DNA from: Sphagnum magellanicum
Lineage: Eukaryota; Streptophyta; Sphagnopsida; Sphagnales; Sphagnaceae
Reading direction: 5' to 3'
DNA: 64,000 nucleotides
NCBI GenBank assembly: GCA_021904315.1
Contig: CM038920.1
Location: 10,912,001 to 10,976,000, forward strand
Part shown: positions 35,638 to 47,860 of the stretch, piece after piece
Numbering within the stretch: position 1 is the first letter of the stretch
How the letters are laid out: each line of letters opens with the position of its first letter
The notes under the pieces: generated by a model
The model's input: the letters and a program-made list of their open reading frames with translations, nothing else
Databases searched by the model: none
What the model was told of the DNA's origin: nothing
Made by a program: the position numbers and the translations under genes

Positions 35638-36397
35638 TGTAGACCAACAAGCAATATAGGACCAAAATTATGTATGTTTATTTACATAGTTATGAAAATC
35701 TATGTTTTTATTTACACAAATATCCTTTCACCTTTTTTTTTTGTGTGTAATTATTATGCTTCACCATTTTCCTATTATGGATTTCACATAATCATAAACT
35801 ATGCCAAAACCTTTGAAGACTAAAATTTCAATTCCCTTCACAATTATATTTCATAAAATTTTGCACTCATATAATTTGTTCTCCTCAAAGGAAGGTGTTT
35901 TTCAAAAGTTACAAACATTCATTTATATACTAACCAAAAGGAAACTAAACAAGAAATTTCCTAAAGTTTACACATCACGTGGCTCCAATGTGATTCAACA
36001 TGCACATTAATATGGGAAAGATTTTTCACATGAATTATCATTTGTGAATCTATGCACATAAATGTGAAATTTTTTTATCACATGAATTATCATCTATGGG
36101 TCAATGCACATTAATGTGAGAATTTTTTTTCATACGAACTATCTATGCATCAATGCACATTAATGTGAAAAGAAAATTTCACATGAATTATCATTTGTGA
36201 GTCAATGCACATTAATGTAAAAAAAAACTTTTTACATGAATTATCATCTAAAACCCATGCACATTAATTGAAATTATGACTTATTAGTGATGATTTATTA
36301 AACATAATTAAATTATGAAATCCAAGCACCAAGTAAATTACCAAACTTAACCATTAAATAATTACATCAAGTATTAATCTAATTACATCAAGTTACA
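35638..36397 (-). repeat. Ty3/gypsy 5' LTR (right, 760 bp, expanded)
   Basis: It starts TGTAGACCAACAA and ends AGTTACA. It matches the 221-bp left LTR but is about 540 bp longer, because of about 290 bp of extra sequence (35.69-35.98 kb) and a five-unit tandem array (36004-36260) present as one unit in the left LTR. Confidence 0.75.
36004..36262. repeat. 52-bp tandem array inside the gypsy LTR, five units
   Basis: Units start CACATTAATRTG at about 36004, 36056, 36108, 36157 and 36209, each followed by a T-rich stretch, TCACATGAATTATCAT and a TGTGARTCAATG-type end. CACATTAATGTG is a perfect 12-bp palindrome. The other LTR of the same element has one unit only. Confidence 0.85.
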
Positions 36398-36580
36398 AAT
36401 ACCTTCACCTTTTTTAATGAGGTTTTTTAATGACCACATTTAACCTAAGGAATGTTAAATTTGGACTTAGAAACCCTAATGTCATCTTGGGATGGGATTA
36501 TTACCATGGTTTTTTAAAAAAACTAAAACAAATCGGTGTTTTTACCATGGTACCAATGTAGGTGTTGGTTCACCCAAGGC
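36398..36580. mobile_element. MITE copy 2, right part
   Basis: AATTTGGACTTAGAAACCC, then TCATCTTGGGAT and TGTAGGTGTTGGTTCACCC match 2040-2165 in copy 1. Homology begins exactly at the outer edge of the gypsy LTR, as expected if the gypsy element landed inside the MITE. Confidence 0.75.
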
Positions 36581-36599
36581 CTTTAAAGAGCTAAAGTTG

Positions 36600-39500
36600 A
36601 GGCCAATTACATCCCGACCTTGCATCAAGATCGTTGAAAAGAGTTAAAGTTAAGGACTAAGGAAAAAACTTTCTTTGGACCTCCACATTGTAATATTGAA
36701 TATAGTAGGATATTTTTTTGAAGGATTGCAAGCAATGTTTTTTTATGAGTTTTAAATGTAGCTTAAATGATGATCATCCATAGGAAGATATAAGAAAATG
36801 ACCATCCTCATTAGGAAGATTTAGCCAAATCTGGGTATAATCCAAATATGATGTACAAATATTTAATCAACCTTCTATATTTATGGCCACACATTGAAAA
36901 ATAAATATATAAACTAGTGCATTTTATTTTATTTTCTCAAATTTGGTGATTGAAATGCTCCAAAATCACTTCATTTTCAATTTTTAAATTTTTTTTATCT
37001 CACTTTCTAGTGAAAATTTTAAAATAAAAATATGGCTAATTGCAAGGACTTTGACCAACATTTAGCAACATGATGAACAAGATCTATGATGTTTCATGTG
37101 GGACTAGAGATCAAATAGCCCCATCAAATGGTCATAAAAACAATAAGGTCAAGGACTCCATATTTGGGTAGGAATAAAAGGTCTTTTTTACCCATCTAGC
37201 AAGATCCAAAACTAGTGAATGGAAAAAAGAATGCCACATTTTGAGATTGAGTATATGAACATTACAACAAGAATTGACCTAGTTCTTGTGCAAAGATGTC
37301 AAATTGGTTGTTGAAACTAAGTAAGGTGGATCAAACAAAATGTTTGCCAAGAGATTTTGGAGTTGTCTAAGCACTAGTTGCTCTACAAATCTAAAATTGA
37401 TGTCAAAAACAACTTGCATAAGGTTTTGGAGTTGTTCAAGTTGAATCAATCAAAAGGTTTGTGTTTTATTGTCATTCAATTGGGTGATGTTGTGAAATGT
37501 CCTTACTAGGCAAATGTTTGGAATGAATTGAAAAATACCTTGTTCATTAAACACAAAACTTGTTCTATTATTTTACATACAAACAATTGAGATTATGGAT
37601 GTTGAAACATTTGCCATTGATATTACACACCATTGTCCACAAGGTTCAATAGTAGCCAAGGAATGGCAAAAAGATGAAATTGAATTATGAGAACTAAAGC
37701 CAAGGCTATAAAACACATGGTTACAAGAAGGCCGCGCTTGAAGATTTTAATGATGTTGTAATGTTTGAGGACCAAAGGTCCATGGTGTTCTTCACCATGC
37801 GCACACACTCATTAAGAATTGAAGAAGTTCATCAATATTTGAAGTTTTGAAAAACAAAAAAACTTCAAACCCAACTCCAATAAATCACAATGTTTACTCC
37901 AACTTCAATTATAACACTTGGAACTCCTTTGCAACATGTCAACTCACCCACATTTTAATAAATAATAGTTGTAACCCCAAAAAACATATTTTGTTGTAAA
38001 ATTGTAAACTTCAATTCATGCAAGGTGGTAAAGTAAATAATAAAACTTTATTTCATTAAACTTGGCCATTGTCTTTGTGAACCCATAGATCAATGAATGT
38101 CAAGACAAACATTATGAACTAAAGGCAAACTAGATGTTCTAAGGCCAACAATATAGTGTAACTAGATTCTCTACCACTCATCTCAAGGCCAAATTTAGTT
38201 TATTTCATCATTTCATCATAAGTCTTAATAAGGAAACATGTTCTTTAATTTTCAAGCATTGGATCATCAATCATAAAACATTGTCAAACCTTGTCCTCCA
38301 TAAAGGAACATTGTTTGACTTTGATTTTGAACATTTGTTTATCTTCATTTATCCTTAAGCCTAATAAAAATGGGATCTCATTTCACCAAACTTGTTTTGA
38401 ATGAAATTGTGTTTGTCTTATTATTGTTGAAATTAATAATCAAACCTTATATATTTTCATGATACCATGATTGCTTTTAAGATAAATTTTTTTTTGAAAT
38501 CCATTTTACATTAAAAATTGAAGTGTCCATATAAAATTGTAGTTCTATATTATGAGGAGAAAATGATTTGATATTTTTAAATGGTTTTGTTAAAAGACAA
38601 TTTAATTCAAAATCCTAAGAAGAAATGAATTTTACACAATGACAGTCTAGATCCAACATGGATAATGTTTGATGGGTAATCTTTTGCTCCCACTTGTTGG
38701 AGGTGGGGTTGATGGAAAAGTTGATAGTTTTTCATCTCAAGTTTTGGACAACCATCCAAAACACATCATTAACATCGTCAATTTTTATTTCATGTGGTTG
38801 TTTTAAATAGTTCATTTAAAAGGAATTTTGAAGGTTTGTTAACTAATTTAGGCCTCCACTTTGGTTGAAATTGGTTTTTCATTACTCCAACCAATGGGCT
38901 TACCATTGAAAAAATCCAAAAAAAATTATTAATCATTCCATTGAGGGGGGTATGGCCTCAATACATGTCCATGATATCTTGCCCCATGGTGCAAATAATT
39001 GGGCTTCCAATTGAAACATGATAAACTAACATGAAGTTGGTGGTGGTATCATTTCCTTTTTTTAATTCATGTTATTCATTCTACAAAATTTCAATAAAAA
39101 ATGCTTCTATTTTATTAGGGGAAAAAAAAATTAGTTTATCAAATAAGTGTAACGTAATGGCAAAGTTTTTATAAGATCACAACCCCCAATTTGGGGATGA
39201 CTATTGTGTAATTGCCAATTTAGGGCGACAATTTATTTGTAATTGCCCCCCTTCCCCAAATGTTTGATCCATAATATGATTTTAAATTTATTAAAGTGAC
39301 CTCTTTTATAATTGGGTTAGATATATGAAATAATGTCCAATATGGACTACTAGTGATGAATTAAACCCACAATTGTTTATAAAGTGACCATATAAATTAG
39401 CTACTTGTCTTGGCATTTTACACCATGCTAGCTAAATAATACTTTTAGATATTTCAATTTTAAAAAATTGTTAGGCATTAAAACTAAGTTAAACCAATGA

Positions 39501-41213
39501 TAAAGATTTGAGATTTCATGGTTTAGCATGTATCATGATGATTTTGGAACATACCTTCATATGGGTATAACATGTTCTTTTTGTTTTGAATAAAACTTCA
39601 ACAAAGACTTTAGGTTACCAAGATTTAAAAAACCATAACAATTTTGGAACATACTTTCATGTAAATATATTCAATCACTTTTGTTTAATAAATTCAGGAA
39701 AATTTTACTTCCACATTGATACAAAACCACAATGATTTTAGACCCACACCATTACATTAGTGTAGCACATTGGTCCTTTTGCTTTGAAGGAACACTTGTG
39801 GAGATTCGACTTTGAGAGGAGACAAAATTTGTCATCTATTTTAGTGTCTATAAAATTTGCATGAAATGTCAATTGCCAACCAAAACCTATTATGACAAAA
39901 TTATTTATAGAAAGGGAAGGTGTGGCCTTTCTCCCCTTTTTTGTTGTGGCCTTTCATAGATGAAATCCACATTTGCATAATCTCTTAAAATTATCCATGA
40001 GAACAAGTGAAAGTTTTACTAAGGAAATGATTTTTTAGGGCATGTGCAAAATGAGTACCATGCATCTAGTGGTGGAATGCATGCAATGCAATGATGGGGT
40101 TAGACTATGTGGGGTTGAGCTACTATTATTTTGGAATCCATTTTATTATTATGGTAAGGCTTTGGTCTTGTAGTGTTAAGTGCATGTTTGCACATAGAAT
40201 TAAACTCAATAAAGAAATCAACTTTACATTCAAGAATGAGATAAAAAAACAAGGTGTTTGACATTGCACTCACTCATAGAACCTTACACAACTTGCTTTA
40301 GTGAAACTTGGGTATTAACTTTTACACATATATTTGACCACACAACCCTTATAGAAGGTTTTAAAAACTATAAAACCTAGTAACCATTTACATTTTAGAA
40401 CCTTTTTATAACCTTCAACCACCAACCTTCTATAACCTTCCAAAATTTTATAATACATTACAGATAACATTTTATTGAGATACTGCAAAAAACATAATCA
40501 TTTTTCTAACATTCATAACAATTCATTAATCCCCAAATGTGATTACTTTCAATTTGTTTTAGATATTGGTATGGTGAATTCCATGTTTATATTTTATGCA
40601 ATGTGTATGTTGGGAATCTATGTTGCAATTAACATTCACCATTTTTTGAAAAATAAAATCAACAATCTGGAATTAATCCTATTTATTTTCTTCAACCAAT
40701 CAATATAAAACACTCGGTTATTCATTTGAGGTAGGTTTTCATGCAACAAATGATCTAACCACTTGGTCACATTACCATATCAATTTAAGTACAATGTAAA
40801 AAAGGAGAAAAGGAGAGGGATAGGAAGAATGAGGAGGTGGGAAGGAAAATGTAACAAAAGAAATTGGAGGTCAAAATAAGAATTTTCAAAAAAATTGGTT
40901 AGTATGTAATTTGCCAAGCCTCATGACCACTTTAGTTTCTCTTTTGCATAACTAGTCAATTATTTTTCTTTGGGTTTTATGATAAAATTAGCCTCACAAA
41001 GCATGTTCAAAATTTAACTAATTGTCTGGGCTAAAACAAGCAAGCTACAAACATAACTAACAACAAAATGCCTTTTCCAAGTCCAATTAGATTCACATTG
41101 GGATTATGGGATTTAGTTGGGAACCAATTGGACATTTTGAAATGTACTTTGGCATGATTCGGAATGCCAATCCCCAACCAAGAAGTTGTTGAACATGCCA
41201 AAATATTTGGAAA
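36600..41213. other. AT-rich spacer with decayed repeats
   Basis: No gene recognised. Around 37.3-37.6 kb short stretches (LHKVLEL, WNELKNTLF) faintly resemble copia gag, too weak to call. Frames at 37623-37808 and 40475-40708 have no family signature. Confidence 0.45.
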
Positions 41214-41218
41214 CCTAG

Positions 41219-41430
41219 TGTTGAAACTATATAGTATAATAATTATAATACACTAGCTGTAACCTTTCACATGTAAAATTGTGACCTTTAGCAAATATAG
41301 ACTCGACCTTTAGCTTTAATGATGACTATTGCAAGAGTATATAATAGAGGTTGATTCATTAATAGATATACACTTTATAACAATAAGCATTATCTTTCTC
41401 TTTGAATTGTATGCTATGATAAATCCAACA
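41219..41430 (+). repeat. Ty1/copia 5' LTR (212 bp)
   Basis: It begins TGTTGAAACTATATAGTATA and ends ATAAATCCAACA. Its partner at 48404-48615 has the same length. Shared blocks include TTGTGACCTTTAGC and TTGCAAGAGTATATAATAGA. AGAGTATATAATAG may hold the promoter TATA element. The two LTRs differ at about 15-20% of sites by eye, so the insertion is old. Confidence 0.92.
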
Positions 41431-41444
41431 TGGTATTAGAGTTT
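41431..41444 (+). other. Copia primer-binding site (tRNA-iMet type)
   Basis: TGGTATTAGAGTTT follows the 5' LTR directly. It differs from the plant initiator-Met primer site TGGTATCAGAGC at one base within the first twelve, plus the last position. Confidence 0.8.
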
Positions 41445-42379
41445 CTTGATTTCTTTTAATCTTTTTTCTTCATTATGTGTCAAGTATTATACTTAAAACA
41501 CTTGTGAGGAAAAAGAATAATATTTAAAAAAAATCCTTAATTAGTTCATAGCATGAAATTTAAAGGGTAGAAAGCTCTAAGAAGAAATAATTCAAGTTTC
41601 AAAATGTGATAACAAATTTTCTCAAAATGACAACAAAGATAGATACAAATCACATTTCAAAGTTTAATAGATTTTACTTTAACATCTGGAAACATAATCT
41701 TACACTTATTTTCAAGGTTGAAAAGTTATGGTTGTTAATAAGAAGGTAAATTAACTGCACGTACAACAACATAAATAATTGTTGGAACTCCTCTTTTATT
41801 TGCCACAGGAGCAAGAAGCATTAATGCATGGGAGGATAAAGATGCATTGGCTTTAACAATTATTAACAATTGCTTTGACAATAGCGTAATTTCACATATT
41901 CAATCATGCCAAATGTTGGCTTTAACATGGGTAGAATTAGTAAAACTATTTGAGTCTCAAGATTTAATGACCAAAATGTATCTAAGGATAAGTTGCATAC
42001 ATTAAAGATGTGAGAAAGTGATGGTGTAACAAAATTCATTTAGAACAACTATTAGTAGTCAGTACAATAGTACTCGATGTTGAAGTTATACTTGTCCTAA
42101 TGAGGAGTATGCCTCCTAGTTATAGAATGTTTATAAGTTTTTTAAGAAGACAACCAAAATTAACATTACTATATTTAATTATAAATTTAATACAAGAATA
42201 AACATTTATGAAAAATCTAAGTCTAATTTCAAATAACACATCAGCATTATATATAGGAAAAAGGGGTCTTAATTATAATGTTCAAGAGGCCTAGCTTAAA
42301 TAGGAATCCAAGAAAGTTCTTCCAATCAAAAGGAAAAAATAGTTCTAAAACCTTTGATATGAAGAAACATTTCTTTAAC

Positions 42380-42760
42380 AAAAAATGCTTATATTGTAAG
42401 AACTTTAAGAAGTTAGGACACATGATAAAAGACTGTAAAACCATATGAGCAGTTGAGGCTAGTAATAACCGTAACAATCAATCTAACATTGTTACAAAAG
42501 AACATAGGTTTTATGTGGCTACATTAATAGTAAAGGAAGAGTTGGATCATACTTGGTATATAGATATTGGGGCTACACAACATATGCATTTTGAAAAGGA
42601 ATCCTTCACAAATTATAAAATCTATAACAATCATCAACTAATTTATCTTGGTGATAATTCTTCACATAAAATTCAAGGACAAGGAGATGTCGCAATCACA
42701 TTAATAAGTGGGATAGATGTTTTTTTATGTCCTTGGACTAATAAAATATATATATTTTAA
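42380..42760 (+). pseudogene. Copia gag zinc knuckle and protease remnant
   Basis: 42386-42436 reads CLYCKNFKKLGHMIKDC. The usual spacing is CX2CX4HX4C, but seven residues separate the second Cys from the His, so the knuckle is altered. 42515-42760 holds HTWYIDIGATQHMHFEKESF. The retropepsin D is kept, but the usual WxxDSGA reads IDIGA, with Ile for Ser. Confidence 0.85.
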
Positions 42761-42877
42761 ACCAAGCAATTTGAAAAGGTTGGTGGAGAAATACACATTA
42801 AATTAGGCATTTGTACATTGACAAATCAACAAGGAAAAGTGATTGCAATGTGAAAATTAGTATCTAATTTATATAAG

Positions 42878-43877
42878 TTGGGTGCTACAACCAAGGCTAA
42901 CCCAAGTGTAATATCTAGCCTTACCATTACACATGATAACACAGCTAATGTATTGCATAAAAGACTAGGCCACATAAATAAAAAAAGACTACATCAAATA
43001 CAGTTTATGTCAACTAGCATTGAAACATTTTATGACAAAGAAATTTGTTTATGTACATCTTGCATACAAAGCAAACAACATAAAAAGAAATTTCCTAAAG
43101 AGGGAGTTCGTTGAATTACAAAACTTCTTGGAATTGTACATTTTGACATTTGTGGTCTGTTACAAATAGGAACACATTTAGGATGCATTTATTTCATCAC
43201 ATTTATCAATGAGTTTTCTATATATATATATAATGAGGCATAAATCTAAAACAAGTGATAAATTTTTCCACTACAAGAATTTTGTAGAGAAACAAACCAA
43301 TCAACAAATTAAGATATCAAGATTTGATCATGGAGGTGAATATAAATATGATGAGTTGAATGACTTTTGTCAAAAGGAAGACATAAAAAGAGGTTTTACA
43401 ACTGCATGTACACCTCAAGAGAACGGTGTGTCAGAACACAAAAATAGATTTCTCATAAATGTTGTTTTAACTATGTTGTCATATGTTAAATTACCTAAGG
43501 TGTTTTGGGGAGAAGCATTGTTAACAACCAATTACTTGTAAAATTGAAGTCCAACAAAAATTGTGACTACAAATAAAACTTTTTATGAACTATGGTTTGG
43601 AAGACAACCAAATCTATTTAACATTAGAGTCTTTGGGTGTAAAACACATGTTTTTATTCACAAGGAGAAGAAACACAAATTGGATTCACATTCTCATGAA
43701 TGTATTTTTTTTGGGTATAATGAAAAGTTTAAGGCTTATCGTCTTATGTACATTCATGATAGAAAAATAGTCATATTTCGGGATGTAATCTTCAACAAGG
43801 GTAAAAACATAATCAAAGGAGCCACTTGGGCAAAATCATGGTTAAGTGTCTCAAAAGTGGCATTTGAAAATCTGTAA
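42878..43877 (+). pseudogene. Copia integrase remnant
   Basis: 42878-43114 contains the pre-integrase HHCC zinc region (LHKRLGHINKKRLHQIQ to CTSCIQSKQHKKKFP). 43209-43541 is the core with FDHGGEY (second Asp), then CTPQENGVSEHKNR, where the catalytic Glu position is retained. 43563-43877 follows with ELWFGRQPNLFNIRVFGCKT. Stops separate the three blocks. Confidence 0.88.
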
Positions 43878-43879
43878 TC

Positions 43880-45115
43880 TAACATTGAAAATTGTTTTTG
43901 CAATTTTAACAATTATCAAACCATAAATCTTACAATCATCCCTTATGCTTTTAATCATAAATATTGATAAACCAAATTATGAATATCCCTAAACATGTGA
44001 TTGATAAATTCATGCAAAATGTTTTTTAAAATAATGTGAAATGGACTTTCAAGGATAAAACTTATAACAATCACATCATTTAAAATATTAAAAATAAAAA
44101 ATATATATATTAGAAAAGTTTCAATGCACTTCATTGATAAATTTTTCATTTGATGATGCTTTATTTTTTAATTTTTATTTTGACACTACTTTGACATATT
44201 TTTTGAGTCCACATTTTTCATTTTCTTTGTGTGACAAACGTAGTGTTGTCATTTCAAAAGTCCATAATCTTCTTAAAATTCATCCAAATTTTTTATGATG
44301 ATTCCCATTAAAGTCTATGACAACATGAATAATTCAAAAATTGACAATGTTATTTTTGAATATGACTTTAAATTTTACATTTGTATGTAATCCAAAATAA
44401 TTACAAATGTGACAGTTCAAATAGTCCCCCTATTCATGCTTTCACCCACCCAAGTGAGTGGACACTCCCTAAAATTATATTTTTATATGTTTGAAAAATC
44501 ACAAGTGAAACATAATAGTTTGGATTGTCATAATTTTTTTGGAATATTTTTCATTAATTGGAAAGTTTACATGTGCAAAGTTTGACACAAATAAAAAATG
44601 TTTTTACATGTTCAAATCACTCAAACTTCGAAAGTGGACAATTTTTGTTTTTTTGAAACATTTTTTTTTCTACCAAATGTACACCATTTCTTCTAAAAAT
44701 TGGAGAGGATTTTAACATTGATGATTAAAATGGCAAAATGACTTGAACCAATGATTTTTTTTTTATAACTAATTTAAACACATTTGGTTCGAAAAATGCT
44801 TTTGACCCTAAAAATTATGGATTTTGAAAATGTGCCTTTAACAAAAAAAATGTTCATGTTTATGTGATTGAAAGCATGAATGCATAATATACATGATATA
44901 AAATTAAAATTTAGTCAAAATGTATTTATATTTAATATGTATTGTAAAAAGGGGAACCCAAAATACAAATTTTAAAGTTATAAACCAACACAAAATGACA
45001 TGTGTCATATGCAATCTTTGGAAAAGGAATTTTACCTTGGTGCCCCTAGTTTTTTTTACTGTGTTTTCACCCATGAAAGTTTTGCAACATTTCATCATGA
45101 AGACCAATACTTATA
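43880..45115. other. Probable insert or expanded spacer between copia integrase and RT
   Basis: The integrase-to-RT distance here (about 1.75 kb) is larger than usual. The stretch ending at 45110 (CCTAG then TTTACTGTGTTTTCACCC) resembles the end of the 46130-46759 insert (TTTAACTGTGTTTTTACCC), suggesting a second member of the same repeat family. Its left edge is not clear. From 45115 to 45600 the sequence again looks like the copia linker (186-codon frame at 44920-45480). Confidence 0.4.
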
Positions 45116-45599
45116 AAAGACGATTCAAAAAGAAAATGAAACTTTGCTTTAGTCTAATGTTTTCAACAAAAACCCCACCATACAAGGGCAACCAACATCT
45201 CCAAGTCAAAATGCTTCAAATGGGTAGCCACCTCTGCATGAATAGCCTACATTTCCAATTGCAAAATTCTACAAATTCAAGGTCAATAATTAGTTCCACA
45301 AGTTTGGGAGTACCCCAACAAGGTCAATTCTTTCATAAGGACATTATTGAAGATTTCTCACAATTTTCATTAACTTCTAATGATATAAAAAACTTGCTTC
45401 AAAAGGATGTCACTTCACACATAATAACACATGAAAAATTTCATCTACGACAAAGTGTTCCAACAAGTTTTTCTTCCTGAGAAAATCACTCCACCTATAA
45501 AAAGGTTAATAGAATCCATAGAAGGAAAATCCCAAACCAAAAAAATTTACAACAAGAAACATCAAGTTAATTTATCAAATATATTTTTAAAGCCTAAGT

Positions 45600-46129
45600 G
45601 CACACAATAAAAAAAACCTTAGAAAGATTTGATGCTAATGAATGGCAAGTTGTCATCAATATTGAATTATAGTCTTTACATAAGAACAACACTTGAAACC
45701 TCACACCCCTTCCTTCTAATAGAAACCCCATTAATTCGAAATGGGTTTTCAAGATCAAAATTAACGCTAATAGAACAATTGATAAATATAAAGCTAGGTT
45801 GGTGGCAAGGCACTTTTCACAAGTGTAAAGAGTTGATTACACAAAGACCTTTTTTCTTGTGGTCAAATTAAACTCCATAAAAATGCTTATTGCACTAGCC
45901 ACACGACACAATCTATAGATGCATCAACTAGATGTGAAAACAACATTTTAAAATGGTTACTTGGATGAAAAAAATTACATGAACATTCTTGAAGGAATGC
46001 TAACACCTACAAATCTAGCATTGGTATGCAAGCTTACCAAATCCCTTTATGGACTTAAGCAATCATCATGTGCTTAGTAACAGTGCCTTGACCATTATTT
46101 GACACTTCAGGGTGAAAACATGGTATAAT
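45600..46129 (+). pseudogene. Copia reverse transcriptase, N-terminal half remnant
   Basis: NEWQVVINIEL, NSKWVFKIKINAN, DKYKARLVARHFSQV and LTKSLYGLKQSSCA follow one another with stops between. These are the standard copia RT blocks leading up to the palm. The frame is then cut by the insert at 46130. Confidence 0.85.
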
Positions 46130-46759
46130 GAGCTAGTTGAGCCAAGGTTGTAGTCCTTTTCAAAGGACTGCATTGGACATGTGGCATTCCTAATACTGCA
46201 TATTTCATACCTAGTTTACAACTATGTGTTAGATAAAAATAAATTTTGGCTACATTTTGATACTATATCATATATATTATGCATCCATGTTTTATCATCT
46301 AAAAATGAAAAAACTTCTGTTCAAGACACATTCTCAAAATTCATAATTTTCAAGGCTAAAAACACTTTTGAACCAAAAACACCAAAATGTGTTGAAAACA
46401 TGAATTGCACCAATTTCAAATTATGTTGTGCTTTCAATGATCATTATGAAGATCCTCTCTAGTTTTAAAAAGAAATGGTTCACAATTAATATGGAAAAAG
46501 GACATTTGAAAAAAAAAACTGTCCACACATAAGTTTTGAGTGCTTTAAACATGTAAAATGAATCTTCAAACATCATCAATTTTTCTCAATCTTTGATCAT
46601 TGAAACTTTGCAATTAATAGAACCTACTCCAAAGGAAATTTGACAATCCAAATTGTTGTGCTTCACTTATGATTTTTCAAAAATTAAATAATACAATTTT
46701 AAGCATTGTCCACACCCCTTAGTGGCTCTTTTAACTGTGTTTTTACCCTTCAAGGCTTT
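46130..46759. mobile_element. 630-bp insert in copia RT with 12-13-bp target duplication
   Basis: ACATGGTATAAT (46118-46129) and ACATGGTTATAAT (46760-46772) flank the insert. Copia RT continues directly after it (ANIFIKREKDESF then YVDD at 46834), so the boundaries are firm. The insert starts GAGCTAGTTGAGCCAAGG, includes TCCTTTTCAAAGGACTGC and has no poly-A tail or coding domain. A long, variable duplication fits a non-LTR retroposon; the missing tail argues against a standard LINE or SINE. A related stretch lies near 5.55 kb. Confidence 0.65.
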
Positions 46760-46772
46760 ACATGGTTATAAT

Positions 46773-47860
46773 TTGATGCAAACATTTTCATCAAAAGGGA
46801 AAAGGATGAAAGTTTTACAATATTTGAATAATATATGTTGATGATTGTATCATTGCTAGTAATAAAATTGCACTCATTCCACAAGTTAAAGATATTTTAC
46901 AACATGAATTTGACATGTCTAATGAAGGTGAAATACATGTATACACACTTGGTAATGCCAACATAAGAAATTAAGCATGATGGACCATCTTATATTAACG
47001 AAAAGAACTTAAAATAAAAAATTCAAGAGTTTAACAAGTTTAATTGTAATCCTCTTAACACACCTATGCAATTAGGTGTTCGTTTGGATAAAGAGGATTG
47101 TCCTAACCCAAATACATTAAAGGATACTACAAGTCCATACTATTATTCCCAAATTATTAGCAACTTAATGCATGTAATTGTAAATTCTAAACCAAATTAT
47201 GCTTATGTTGTGAATAACTTAACACAATATCTAACAAATCCAAGCCTATCACATATTCAAAATTTGAAGAGAGTACTACGATATATCAAAGGAACATTTA
47301 CATTGGGCATCAAGTACCAATAATCACTAAATGGTGACATTTTACATGATTTTTTAAAATGTTGATTGGGCAGGTGATAAAGATATTTGCAAATCCACAT
47401 TTGGTTACTGTTTCTTACTTGTTGGTGGAATGATTTTCTAGGGTAATAAAAAGCAGTGGCCGATTGCATTATCTTCCATAGACTCTGAATACATGGCATT
47501 TGCAAAAGCCACAACAAAGGTTGTTTGGCTTTGAAAATTATTGCATGAACTTTCTTTTTCACAATCAAGTCCAACCACAATCCATTGTGATAGTTAAAGT
47601 GCAATAGCTTTAAATGAAAATCCCAAATATCATTCAAGAAGTAAACATGTGGAAACTCAATACCATTTCACTTGAAAAAAATAATTTGATAAACAAATTC
47701 AACTCAAGTATGTTTCTACATCACATATGACCATTGATATTTTCACTAAATCTTTACCAAAAGACAAACCTTACCAATGTATAGAAAATATGGGCATGTG
47801 TTTAATTCCAAAGGAAAAACCTAATTATCAACATCAAGCTTTAATGACATTTGATGGAGA
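46773..47860 (+). pseudogene. Copia RT C-terminus and RNase H remnant
   Basis: YVDDCIIASNKIALIPQVKD starts at 46834 and contains the polymerase catalytic YVDD. 47066-47323 reads YYYSQIISNLMHVIVNSKPN and SLSHIQNLKRVLRYIKGTFT. Near 47470 comes ALSSIDSEYMAFAKATTKVV, the RNase H block (canonical SLSSTEAEYMA). Further stops follow. Confidence 0.85.

Larger units (their letters stand above)
28811..36397 (-). mobile_element. Ty3/gypsy LTR retrotransposon, full-length but dead, minus strand
   Basis: Between the two LTRs the minus strand carries, in order, gag (GENPKIFLREYKRACIDIG near 34.4 kb), a CCHC knuckle (CYKCRKIGHYSKKC, 32794-32753), an aspartic protease stretch (DGGVGVNVM, near 32.2 kb), reverse transcriptase (KSEYKGYHQVKI and ILSFGLCNAARTFP, 31230-30970), RNase H (30704-30447), an integrase zinc region (GGHFAG to FKDAHDYCKSCDIC, near 30.1-30.0 kb), the integrase core (30-29.7 kb) and a C-terminal region (KLLQKWFGPFVIKKYL, 29245-29027). 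PR-RT-RH-INT order defines Ty3/gypsy. Every domain has stops or frameshifts. It sits inside a MITE copy and is itself interrupted by a probable solo LTR. Confidence 0.88.

Noticed and set aside
37000-37850. Possible copia gag fragment (LHKVLEL, WNELKNTLF)
   Set aside because: Only two short phrases in broken frames match, and no other domain or LTR is near.
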